Origin: Candidatus Peribacteria bacterium
Lineage (GTDB): Bacteria > Patescibacteriota > Gracilibacteria > Peribacterales > Peribacteraceae
NCBI GenBank assembly: GCA_943357915.1
Contig: CALRGQ010000003.1
Span: 1-54,781 of the forward strand
Direction of reading: 5' to 3'
Length of the DNA: 54,781 nt
Shown: positions 43,565 through 51,840 of the stretch, one piece after another
How positions within the stretch are numbered: position 1 is the first letter of the stretch
Layout of the letters: the number at the start of each line of letters is the position of its first letter
The notes under the pieces: model-generated
Databases searched by the model: none
What the model was told of the DNA's origin: nothing
The model's input: only the letters and a program-made list of their open reading frames with translations
Made by a program: the position numbers and the translations under genes

Positions 43565-43971
43565 GCAGTGAGAGGCGCAAAAAAGAGGGCGCGTGCTGTA
43601 GCGTACGCATGGACTTGTTCCATATCTTTCGATGTCGGTACAGACAACAAAATGTTCTTGATAATAAGGCCAAGGACATCTGGTCCAAGGGCGTACAGAA
43701 TCTCGCGAACATCATGTTCAGAGACAGATGATAAATCTATAGATGTAACTTTTTCTACCACATCGTTAAGAGAGAGACCTTTTCCTGCTAGTACTGCAAT
43801 ACTTTGTAGATCAGGACTAGAGACTCTCAGCTGCCAGAGGCGAACACTCATCTTCTCTCTTGAGTCTATATACTCCATCGCTACCTCCTCTGTCTTCCAT
43901 GCGCTACGAATAGGCGCAGCCAAAGCTTCAAACTGTCTCAGTTCATCGGACGTTAACCGTAAAGTCTGCAT
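43561..43971 (-). CDS. Hypothetical soluble helical protein, operon partner of the 42650 gene
   Basis: 136 residues from the ATG at 43971 (MQTLRLTSDELRQFEALAAPIRSAW), chosen because TAGAAT precedes it by 8 nt; ATGs at 43995 and 43989 are also in frame. It appears all-helical: LSLNDVVEKVTSIDLSSVSEHDVREILYALGPDVLGLIIKNIL. Coupled to the downstream membrane protein gene by a 4-nt overlap, so the two probably form a complex. Function unknown. Confidence 0.65.
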   Translation of the reverse strand: MQTLRLTSDELRQFEALAAPIRSAWKTEEVAMEYIDSREKMSVRLWQLRVSSPDLQSIAVLAGKGLSLNDVVEKVTSIDLSSVSEHDVREILYALGPDVLGLIIKNILLSVPTSKDMEQVHAYATARALFFAPLTA

Positions 43972-44002
43972 ACACAGGCATTCTATCATATTCATGATGA
44001 AA

Positions 44003-44956
44003 CTAGCAAAATCCCTGCAATGCTTGTTTCAATGCATTTTCTCCCACAGAAACCTTGTCTCGGAAAAGTTGTACGCTGTCTTGAGAATGATTGACGGCCG
44101 CCTGTAAGGCCTGAAGTTTATCTCCCTCACCCTGTGGAACAATCTCAACCGGAACCCCCATCGCAAGTGCTGCAAGCGCTCCATGATAACGCTCGGAAAT
44201 GACCTCAGAAGCAGCTGAGACCTCATGAAGGAACTGAGAAACGGACACTAATGGGACAATCTCTGCTTTGTCACCAGCAAGCAAACGAAACCGCTCCCCT
44301 ACTCTGCGCTCAGCTTGGCTCGGTTGCATAAGGAGTATCCGCACGTCAGTGAAATTTTCCTCAAGCTTCTCGCCCACCTTCTCGAGGAACGCAGGATTCG
44401 AGTTGGTGCGAGGAATAATCACGAGCCTTTTTCCGATGGGATTTCGCGGATGTGATCCAAAAAAAGCAAAGGCAGGATCGGATGTCAGAACTGCAGGTTT
44501 GGTGAGGCCGAATAACTGCAGACGTGCCAAAGACTCGGCATCCCGCACAGACACAAATGCTGCCTCTTGGTACGTTTTTTTCGCAAGCTTTAGGCCTAAA
44601 GCAGTCTTCCATGGCCCAGCTCCCTGAAACGCCAGTATCACCGGAACACGGTACCAAGCTGCCAACGCAGCATACGAACGCCAGATGACACATGCCCACA
44701 CTGATTCAATATCAGTAAACAAAGATCCACCGCCAAACACGAGTGCATCAGCGTGACGAATGGCCTTAACTGTTCGGAGCCATGGAGCAAATAATGACCG
44801 AATTCCCAGCGGTAAACGTGGCACCTCATGTGCAGTCTCAGGCCGTGCTGAAACAACAGTCCAACTGATCTCTGGAAACGCTGACAAAAAATATTCTCTC
44901 AGAGCTTCATCACCTATATTGCCGACGCCGTAGTTACCAACAAGAACGCACTTCAT
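44003..44956 (-). CDS. csaB: Polysaccharide pyruvyl transferase, CsaB-like
   Basis: 317 residues. Two GT-B-like halves: N-terminal VLVGNYGVGNIGDEALREYF and ALVFGGGSLFTDIESVWACVIW, and C-terminal LVIIPRTNS and ISERYHGALAALAMGVPVEIV with the conserved His of the family. CsaB adds pyruvate ketals to cell-wall polysaccharide, the ligand for SLH domains. The SLH-bearing lipoprotein at 35737 in the same window makes that role plausible here. Promoter: TATGAT, 8 nt, ATG. Confidence 0.85.
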   Translation of the reverse strand: MKCVLVGNYGVGNIGDEALREYFLSAFPEISWTVVSARPETAHEVPRLPLGIRSLFAPWLRTVKAIRHADALVFGGGSLFTDIESVWACVIWRSYAALAAWYRVPVILAFQGAGPWKTALGLKLAKKTYQEAAFVSVRDAESLARLQLFGLTKPAVLTSDPAFAFFGSHPRNPIGKRLVIIPRTNSNPAFLEKVGEKLEENFTDVRILLMQPSQAERRVGERFRLLAGDKAEIVPLVSVSQFLHEVSAASEVISERYHGALAALAMGVPVEIVPQGEGDKLQALQAAVNHSQDSVQLFRDKVSVGENALKQALQGFC

Positions 44957-44995
44957 AGAAGCGCATCATAGAGAAGCAGATCGATTGATTCCACC

Positions 44996-45457
44996 TTAGG
45001 CCTTCGTCTCCTCTTCTTTTATAACCTCTGCTACTGGAGCTTCCTCAACAACTGCAACATCGGCAATTGGAGCAGGTGCGATGGCATTGGCAAATTCATC
45101 AGCATTCGTAAATCTCTCAGAAAGACGAGCACTCTTGCCTGTGCGTCCGCGCAAAAAGTTCAGCTTCGCACGACGGACTCTGGCGACTTTCTTGACCTCG
45201 ATTTTTTCAATATTAGGTGAGTGCAACGGAAATACGCGTTCGACTCCAATACCGGAAGCAATTTTACGAACCGTGAAACTACAATCCGTAGGACTATGAC
45301 CGCGGTGAACACCGATGACAAGCCCCTCGAAGATCTGCACACGCTCTTTATCACCTTCCTGCACCTTGGTGTGCACGCGAACGGTGTAACCAGGCTGAAC
45401 GTCCGGCCGGTTCAGCACCATCTTGTCTGCCTGTTGTTTGAGAGTGATTCCAGTCAT
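44996..45457 (-). CDS. rplS: Large ribosomal subunit protein bL19
   Basis: 153 residues from the ATG at 45457; a GTG eight codons up is in frame. bL19 signatures: [98 protein letters not shown]-terminal Ala/Glu/Val-rich extension of about 40 residues ([16 protein letters not shown]) goes beyond the usual end near residue 115. It sits at the 30S-50S interface. Confidence 0.95.
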   Translation of the reverse strand: MTGITLKQQADKMVLNRPDVQPGYTVRVHTKVQEGDKERVQIFEGLVIGVHRGHSPTDCSFTVRKIASGIGVERVFPLHSPNIEKIEVKKVARVRRAKLNFLRGRTGKSARLSERFTNADEFANAIAPAPIADVAVVEEAPVAEVIKEEETKA

Positions 45458-45523
45458 GAGCTGGGAGAGTGTAAAGGACACGAATAAGGCTGTAAAGAGA
45501 AATCACGATGAGTCACAAGTCTT

Positions 45524-45577
45524 AAGTCATAAGTCAAAAATATCGTACTTATGACTTTACACTTATGACTTATGACT
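45524..45577. repeat. Inverted and tandem AGTCATA repeats between genes
   Basis: AAGTCATAAGT (45524-45534) pairs perfectly with ACTTATGACTT (45547-45557), and further ACTTATGACTTATGACT units follow, running up to the stop of the regulator gene. It could act as a terminator-like hairpin for that gene; no clear U run. Confidence 0.7.
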
Positions 45578-46163
45578 ACTTTCTCGCCTCCTCCATCTCT
45601 TTCTCGATATGGCTCAGCGCAACCACATGCCGTGGATCATCAACAATTTCTAAGATAAAACGGTCACGCAGGCTTAAGCGATATAAGAAGTCGGCCTTTG
45701 AAAACAACGAGTACTTCACATTACGCATCGTCGGATCCTGTCCAAGCACAACCTCGATGACCTCTTTCTTCACATCCCCTACCACCAGCAAGTCAACTTT
45801 ACTGTGCGTTCCGACGAAACTGCCGGCGAGTTCTAGAAACTGCAGTCCGGGAAGACCTTTCAGAGATACGACCGTAGCGTTTTCGCCGCCTTTCACATCT
45901 TTACTGAACATAGCGCGCAGCTCAGGATAAAAGATGAAGTCTGTGTCTGTCTTGTAAAACTTCTTCCGATTGCGATGCCGAGCCTTCACAAGTCCGATAC
46001 GCCGAAGGTTTTCAAGTTCACGGCGAATAGAGTTGATCTGCTCACCCAGTAAGCGTGTCAGCTGCCGGATGAAGTACTCCTCCTCAGGATGAAGAAGGAA
46101 GACAGAGAGCAATTTGACTCTAGTCTGAGAACTGAACATTGCTTTCAAAGCGTCGTGAACCAT
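45576..46163 (-). CDS. Winged-helix regulator with nucleotidyltransferase-like domain
   Basis: 195 residues from the ATG at 46163 (MVHDALKAMFSSQTRVKLLSVFLLHPEEEYFIRQLTRLLGEQINSIRRELENLRRIGLVK). The first ~85 residues are an ArsR/MarR-type winged helix. The second half (FVGTHSKVDLLVVGDVKKEVIEVVLGQ...VKYSLFSKADFLYRLSLRDRFILEIVDDPR) resembles the MNT-type nucleotidyltransferase fold fused to such helices, but without an obvious GSxxxGxxxxxSDxD active site. Probably a DNA-binding regulator; the target is unknown. Confidence 0.7.
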   Translation of the reverse strand: MVHDALKAMFSSQTRVKLLSVFLLHPEEEYFIRQLTRLLGEQINSIRRELENLRRIGLVKARHRNRKKFYKTDTDFIFYPELRAMFSKDVKGGENATVVSLKGLPGLQFLELAGSFVGTHSKVDLLVVGDVKKEVIEVVLGQDPTMRNVKYSLFSKADFLYRLSLRDRFILEIVDDPRHVVALSHIEKEMEEARK

Positions 46164-46439
46164 AAAGTCGCAAGTAGATAAGGAGATTCTGATCACAAAT
46201 GTTACTCAATAGGCATATCAAGAGCAAGAAAATTGATCAGTTGATGTGTTCAAGAGAGTTATTCTATTTTATTGGCTCAAGTAAGCCATTAAATACAAAT
46301 TTTTCTGTTCATATATTTGATTCTTGTATACAAAATTTATTCATCAATCTTCCAAGATTACGGTCTAATCACCTTCAGGATTAGCTTGTCTCATGAAAAG
46401 CTTACTGAACAATGATTGAGAGAAAACTGCTTTTGTGCT

Positions 46440-46445
46440 ACAATA
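46440..46445 (+). promoter_or_regulatory. Leaderless promoter of the VirB6-like gene
   Basis: TGTGCTACAAT followed by 7 nt and the ATG at 46453. The 256 bp upstream (46197-46452) are AT-rich, with a 61-codon frame I regard as chance. Confidence 0.55.
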
Positions 46446-46452
46446 AGTAGAA

Positions 46453-48279
46453 ATGTTCACACACAAATCCAACATCCTGAAAGCAACTCTCTATGCTCTC
46501 ATTTTGGCAGTGATCGTCCAATCAGAAATCTTAGTGATTCCTACAGTGTATGCAGCTGGTGATGTGGGAGCTGGTGTTCAGGGAGCACTCGGTGCAGATT
46601 TGGTCAGTCTGACGGGGTACATGGCGTACATAAACACCTTCATGCACATCATGCTGTTTATTATCCTGCAATTTTTGGGTTACCTGCTACAGGCTGACTT
46701 CTTCAATAATCCAATCATGATGGGATCCCTGAATAGCATCTGGGTGCTATCTCGAGACATCATGAACATCATTTTTGCGCTCATGCTCATTGGTGTCTCG
46801 TTCTACGTTATTATTACGGGAAAGACTGATAAGGCCAAAGAGAAAATCGTCAACTTCGTCGTTGCTGTCATTCTCGTCAATTTCTCGTGGTTCTTTCCAC
46901 GGGTTATTATGGACATCGCAAACATACTAACGGCTACGGTATATACGATTCCAAATATTCTCGGTCAAGGATTTACGTGCAAAACCCTTGATGAAAACGG
47001 ACCGGTTGATTGCCGCGTCGTGACCAATGCTATTATTTTCCCAAGTCCAGAGAAAATGACAGAATTTTGCCCCGTACGTGTCATTGAAGGGCCAGGGATA
47101 TGGTGCACGTGTGTGGATGGTATCGAATGTCATAAGACCGACACGTATGCAAATGCACAGAACACCATGGCGCCAGCGCATGCCATGATCAACGGTCTCG
47201 CCGTCAGTTTTGCCCGCATTACGGTGCTGGCCACAATCCCGACCTCGACAATTGGCAGGGGTGGCGCCCCGCCACTGAACGATACCCAAGCAGCCATGGT
47301 ATCGCTTGAAATAGCAATGAGCGTCATGCTTGCATTCGCTATTCAGCTTGCTGTGATACTGCCACTGCTCGGCCTTGCAGTAGGACTCTTTATCCGCATC
47401 GTCATCCTCTGGGTCACGACGGCGTTCATGCCGTTCTCGTTCCTTGGGTACGTCATCAACGGCAAACTGGGAACCAACATCTTTGAATTTGAAACCGACA
47501 TCTGGAAAGAGTTCCTCAATGCTGCCTTCTTACCAGTGACGATAGCAATCCCCTTCGTCATCGGCTTTATTATGCTCTCGGCTGTTGCCACCGTTCCAGC
47601 TCCGCCAGGCTTGTCTGAATCACTCACGATAGGCGTGCCGATTCTTTCAGGCGTGAAGACCTGGTGGCAGCTCCTTTGGACGATGGCCGCCGTCGGCATC
47701 ATCTGGACCGGTGCATTTGCGGCTCTCAGTAAGAGCAAGATCATCGGAAAATTCACGGACAAGATCAAAGGCGTCGGTGAATCTGTCTTTGGCTCTATTG
47801 CGAAGATCCCACTGCTTGTACCACTACCGTTGCCTTTTGCACGTAATGTGGGAGGCTTGGCCAACTTACCGAGAAATCTTAGCGGTGCTATGACAACCAT
47901 AACCTCAGGTAGGAGTGATCTGACGCCAGGGCAAGCATTCAGGCAAAGTGTTGGAATAGGAGGAAACGGAGGAGAAAATGATCCGGTGAGACTCGCTGAG
48001 ACTCTCAGAAATGATCGGGATAACGCGCAGAAAATAGTCGATGCTGTGCGTGCAGTAGAAGGCGCTGTCGGAGCAGATCGGCAGGGAAAGATGGACGAAC
48101 TAAAAACAGCTTTCGGCCACAGTGAAATGAGCAATATTGAAGCCCTGACACTCCTTAATCAGACAATGGAACACTCCAAACCCGGTTCGCTGCTGGCGGA
48201 CCCGGCACTGAAAGCCATCGTAGACAACAATATAGCGATAGAACGTCCTGCCACTCCTCCAGCCACACCCGCACCATAA
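46453..48279 (+). CDS. VirB6/TrbL-like polytopic membrane protein
   Basis: 608 residues. A possible signal helix at the start, then about seven further helices up to residue 430, with a Cys-rich extracytoplasmic loop (CKTLDENGPVDCR, CPVRVIEGPGIWCTCVDGIEC). The cytoplasmic C-terminus is polar and about 150 residues long, ending Pro/Ala-rich. The pattern resembles the VirB6/TrbL inner-membrane channel of type IV secretion systems as found in CPR genomes; no VirB4 or VirD4 is nearby. It could be part of a DNA- or protein-export channel, or an unrelated transporter. Confidence 0.55.
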   Translation: MFTHKSNILKATLYALILAVIVQSEILVIPTVYAAGDVGAGVQGALGADLVSLTGYMAYINTFMHIMLFIILQFLGYLLQADFFNNPIMMGSLNSIWVLSRDIMNIIFALMLIGVSFYVIITGKTDKAKEKIVNFVVAVILVNFSWFFPRVIMDIANILTATVYTIPNILGQGFTCKTLDENGPVDCRVVTNAIIFPSPEKMTEFCPVRVIEGPGIWCTCVDGIECHKTDTYANAQNTMAPAHAMINGLAVSFARITVLATIPTSTIGRGGAPPLNDTQAAMVSLEIAMSVMLAFAIQLAVILPLLGLAVGLFIRIVILWVTTAFMPFSFLGYVINGKLGTNIFEFETDIWKEFLNAAFLPVTIAIPFVIGFIMLSAVATVPAPPGLSESLTIGVPILSGVKTWWQLLWTMAAVGIIWTGAFAALSKSKIIGKFTDKIKGVGESVFGSIAKIPLLVPLPLPFARNVGGLANLPRNLSGAMTTITSGRSDLTPGQAFRQSVGIGGNGGENDPVRLAETLRNDRDNAQKIVDAVRAVEGAVGADRQGKMDELKTAFGHSEMSNIEALTLLNQTMEHSKPGSLLADPALKAIVDNNIAIERPATPPATPAP

Positions 48280-48288
48280 CCAAGCCTC

Positions 48289-49434
48289 ATGTTCGAAAAC
48301 CCTGACATCAACGGTTTCGTAGAAAACACAGACTCAAGTGAGTCTGCGCACTGGGAAGAAATAAAAAAAATGGACATGAACGGTCATCCACAAGAACGTG
48401 ACTTTCTTGCAAACTCAGCAAAAGCGACAGGTATGCTGGACCGAATGGTGGCCATGGCAAAAATGCCAATCATCAGTTCTCCCGTACTCTCAAAACTCGA
48501 AAAAGGAGTCATGGGTCTCCGAAATGAGGCTATAGATATTCGTACTAGAATGACGAACGATAAAATTTCCCAGTCCTGGAATATCCAACCGGGTCAAACT
48601 GTCAATGATGTGATGAACTCCGAGGTTGATGCCGTACTGAGCACACTTGGCCCACTCGAAAAAGCGCTCCGCCCAAATTTTAAGCAAGTTTTGAAGACTC
48701 TTTCTATGGATCCCTTTCGTGACCAGGGGACAATTCTTGCTGAAATCCAGGAAAGTCGGACATTCCTCGATACAGTACAGAAAACAGCAAACGAGTCACC
48801 CGCTACCTTGCAGTTGGGCATCCTTGCGAAACGCTTGAGTAGTGCGCTGGACCATAAGACAGTTGCCAACCCTATTATCGCTCGGGGTGTGGCTCATAAA
48901 AACTGGTACGATGAGATATTTGCAGAAAAGAGAATAGATATGCAACCACTGTTGAGCATGGGTGGCCTGCTCGGCGCCCTGGTCGCCACGCTCGGAATTG
49001 GACAAGCAGTTTTTAGTGAAAATCACGACATCAGTCCTGCGACTGTTGGATGGGGATTTTTCGCCCACTTTTGCATCGATCCGGATTTCTATATGAAAGA
49101 TTCCGGCAATCGTGCCCTGGAGTATTTCGCTTCGCTCGATAACGACGGTATCGATGATCTTGCAGGCAAAGGCTTCACGGGTCCCGAGGGCAAAAAAGCC
49201 TTTGAAGAGCTTCAGAGATATCAAAAAAATACGAAAAGTACGAAGATTCTGGAACAACTCCAGCAACCTAACCCAACCGTTCAGCTGGCGGATCTCACAG
49301 GAGGAAAACAAACACCACTGTATAAAATCCTGTCAGCAATGTCAGCAGTAGACGAGATGAAAGCACTGAAAATTTTTGGCAAAGAAATGACGAAGTATGA
49401 GCAGGAATTTATATGCTGGAGACTCGAAAGTTAA
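48289..49434 (+). CDS. Hypothetical protein following the VirB6-like gene
   Basis: 381 residues, starting 9 nt after the previous stop, so likely one operon. Mostly soluble and helical, with one hydrophobic segment at about 220-242 (LLSMGGLLGALVATLGIGQAVF) that could be a membrane helix. It begins FENPDINGFVENTDSSESAHWEEIKKMDMNGHPQERDF. Family not recognised; by position it may be a partner of the membrane protein. Confidence 0.65.
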   Translation: MFENPDINGFVENTDSSESAHWEEIKKMDMNGHPQERDFLANSAKATGMLDRMVAMAKMPIISSPVLSKLEKGVMGLRNEAIDIRTRMTNDKISQSWNIQPGQTVNDVMNSEVDAVLSTLGPLEKALRPNFKQVLKTLSMDPFRDQGTILAEIQESRTFLDTVQKTANESPATLQLGILAKRLSSALDHKTVANPIIARGVAHKNWYDEIFAEKRIDMQPLLSMGGLLGALVATLGIGQAVFSENHDISPATVGWGFFAHFCIDPDFYMKDSGNRALEYFASLDNDGIDDLAGKGFTGPEGKKAFEELQRYQKNTKSTKILEQLQQPNPTVQLADLTGGKQTPLYKILSAMSAVDEMKALKIFGKEMTKYEQEFICWRLES

Positions 49435-49439
49435 TCGTA

Positions 49440-51680
49440 CTATTCCACGCGCGTAAATTCCTTCGTAAAGGCCTCGAGGACATCTTCAACTTCGATGGCA
49501 ATACTTGTCGTCACGCGCATACCACACTCCATCCCCTCTTTTGCTTCTTTGATATCTTTTTCCACATGCTTGAGTGACGTAATGCGTCCGGTACCGACAA
49601 CCTCACCTGCGCGAAGAAGTCTAAACGGCGTGCGCTTGAGGATGCCATCACGGACCATACCACCGACAATTTGTTCAGAACCTTTCGTGAAGAACACACC
49701 CCGGACTTCCAGATGGCCGATCACCTTCTCTTCTTCCACCGGAATAATCAGGCCTTTCAGCAGCAGCTCTAAGTCTTCCAGAAGTTTGTAGATAATATCG
49801 TAGTGTTTGATTTTTACACCCTCGCGCTCAGCCGTTCGAGCAACTGCAGCAGAAGAATCAACATTGAATCCAACGACGATCGCTTCACCGGCAGACGCCA
49901 TCATGACGTCACTTTCTGACACGTCACCTATTGCGGCATGAATGACTTTGGGATGTACTACGTCAGTTGTGAGTTTACTGATAGCTTGTTGTAAAGACTC
50001 AAGCGAACCATGTGCGTCAGCTTTCAAAATAACTTTCAGTTCCTTCAGTTTTCCTTCCGAAAGACGAGTGACTAAGTCTGCAAAACCACGTTTCACGATC
50101 TGGCCTTGCTTCTCAATAAATGCAGTAAGATACGCCTTCAGTTCTTTTTCGGTCGCAAAGACTTGCAGGATATCTCCAACATTTGGAAGTGTGCCGAGAC
50201 CAGAGATGACGGCAGGGCATGAAGGTCCTGCATGATCTATCCGCGTACCAGCGAAGTCAGAAAGCGCTTTCACTTTGCCGGACGACCCTCCGCATCCGAT
50301 GACCGCACCAACAGAGAGCGTTCCGGTATTCACGATCACAGTCGCGAGCGGACCACGGGATTTGTCCAGATGGCTTTCAATCACCGTTGCGATGGCTGGA
50401 CGATGGGGATTTGCTTTCAGTTCCTCAAGCTCAGCCATGAGCAGAATATGTTCAAGCAGCTCCGGGATACCCTGTTTTGTGAGTGCTGACACAGGAATCA
50501 TTGGTACCGTTCCACCCCAGTCCTCTGCCTGCACACTGTGACCTGCAAGTTCACCTTTCACGCGTTCCAGGTCAGCATTCGGCCGGTCTATTTTATTGAT
50601 GGCAACGAGCATTGGTACCTCAGCATCTTTCACGTGGTCGATCGCTTCGATGGTCGTGGGCTTTACGCCTTCTTCTGCTGAAACAACCAAGATAGCAATA
50701 TCCGTAAGCTGAGCTCCACGAGCTCGCATGGCGGTAAAAGCTTCATGACCCGGCGTATCAATAAACGTAATTGGCTTTCCCTGATGCACGATCTGATACG
50801 CACCAATGTGCTGCGTTATACCACCGGCCTCACCAGCGACGACATTCGCGCTACGAATCGCATCCAAGATTGCGGTCTTGCCGTGGTCAACATGACCCAT
50901 AACGGTCACGATCGGCGGACGAGAAATAAGCGTGGCGGGATCATCTTCTTTCGTGAGCACCGCGAGGTCATTCTGCAAAAGCGCCTCAACAGACACTGAA
51001 CCCTGTTCTCGTTCCACGGAAACACCAAGTTCCATGGCGACAAGCGCTGCCGTATCAAAATCGATCTGCTGATTAATAGACGCCAACACGCCGTTTTTCA
51101 TGAGCGCTGAAATAATCTTCGGCACTTGCACACCGGCTTTTTCGGCAAACTCCTTCACCGAGATCTGCCCCGGAATCATCACCGGACCGGTCTTCTGTTT
51201 AATTTGTTGTTGATGAACGGAACGATCTTGCCGCTCCATGTTCTGAAAAATCTTAGCCTCGGCCTTGCGCTGTTCGAGTTCTTCTTTTGTCAGTGTCTTT
51301 GGCTTATCTTTCGCCAGCGCAACTTTTTGCCGATCTATTGCCTCCTTGGAGACGTTATCCAGCGAGAGCTTTCGAAGCACATTTAAGTTCTCTGGTTTTG
51401 CCGCAGACTTTTTTTCCTCCTCTGCCGCGGGTGCAACTTGCTCAGGTGCCGGTTCATCCGTTTCTTTCTCTGGAGGGATCTGGCCGGTTCGCATTGCCTC
51501 CACTTCTTCCCAATTCACGGCGATATTTCGTTTAGAAGCGACGAAACGAATGATGCCCATGGCTAGATTATCTGGTACTTCACGGTCAGCAGGTTTAATA
51601 CCAAAATCAACATTCAGAAGCTCCTTACGAAGTTCCTGCCCGGGTAAGCCTAAGATTTTCGCGACTTGGACGAGACGCAT
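49440..51680 (-). CDS. infB: Translation initiation factor IF-2
   Basis: 746 residues. Short N-terminal IF-2N domains: MRLVQVAKILGLPGQELRKELLN and a second, ISVKEFAEKAGVQVPKIISALMKNGV, separated by a charged Glu/Lys linker. GTPase motifs GHVDHGKT (G1), GGITQHIG (G2), DTPGHEAF (G3) and NKID (G4), then domains II-IV (GLGTLPNVGDIL, LKADAHGSLESLQQAI, GMECGMRVT). It delivers fMet-tRNA to the 30S subunit. Complete. The DHH gene next to it fits the common infB-nrnA neighbourhood. Confidence 0.97.
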   Translation of the reverse strand: MRLVQVAKILGLPGQELRKELLNVDFGIKPADREVPDNLAMGIIRFVASKRNIAVNWEEVEAMRTGQIPPEKETDEPAPEQVAPAAEEEKKSAAKPENLNVLRKLSLDNVSKEAIDRQKVALAKDKPKTLTKEELEQRKAEAKIFQNMERQDRSVHQQQIKQKTGPVMIPGQISVKEFAEKAGVQVPKIISALMKNGVLASINQQIDFDTAALVAMELGVSVEREQGSVSVEALLQNDLAVLTKEDDPATLISRPPIVTVMGHVDHGKTAILDAIRSANVVAGEAGGITQHIGAYQIVHQGKPITFIDTPGHEAFTAMRARGAQLTDIAILVVSAEEGVKPTTIEAIDHVKDAEVPMLVAINKIDRPNADLERVKGELAGHSVQAEDWGGTVPMIPVSALTKQGIPELLEHILLMAELEELKANPHRPAIATVIESHLDKSRGPLATVIVNTGTLSVGAVIGCGGSSGKVKALSDFAGTRIDHAGPSCPAVISGLGTLPNVGDILQVFATEKELKAYLTAFIEKQGQIVKRGFADLVTRLSEGKLKELKVILKADAHGSLESLQQAISKLTTDVVHPKVIHAAIGDVSESDVMMASAGEAIVVGFNVDSSAAVARTAEREGVKIKHYDIIYKLLEDLELLLKGLIIPVEEEKVIGHLEVRGVFFTKGSEQIVGGMVRDGILKRTPFRLLRAGEVVGTGRITSLKHVEKDIKEAKEGMECGMRVTTSIAIEVEDVLEAFTKEFTRVE

Positions 51681-51751
51681 GAGTTACGGAAATAGCCGTT
51701 AGTCACAGCGTAACACAGGAAAACGTCAAATACTACGCTTCACTCCCCCAT

Positions 51752-51835
51752 CCGCAGGCAGGACGTCGCGTCCAAAAGATTCCGCAGGCAGCACGTCGCG
51801 TCCAAAGGATTCCGCAGGCAGGACGTCGCGTCCTG
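51752..51835. repeat. Three tandem 30-bp repeats, each with a hairpin
   Basis: Unit TCCGCAGGCAGGACGTCGCG plus TCCAAAAGAT, period exactly 30. Copy 3 carries the perfect stem GCAGGACG-TCG-CGTCCTGC; copy 2 has a G-to-C change. It lies just past the stop of the DHH gene in the gap upstream of infB. Confidence 0.9.
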
Positions 51836-51840
51836 CTCGC

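Noticed and set aside
46199-46384. 61-codon plus-strand frame upstream of the VirB6-like gene
   Set aside because: AT-rich, no start-site signal of the kind used elsewhere, no recognisable features.
47343-48134. Long minus-strand frame (263 codons) inside the VirB6-like gene
   Set aside because: Antisense shadow of a membrane protein; Ser/Pro-rich composition, and no promoter.
51752-51835. CRISPR-like repeat
   Set aside because: Units are directly adjacent with no spacers, and no cas gene is present.
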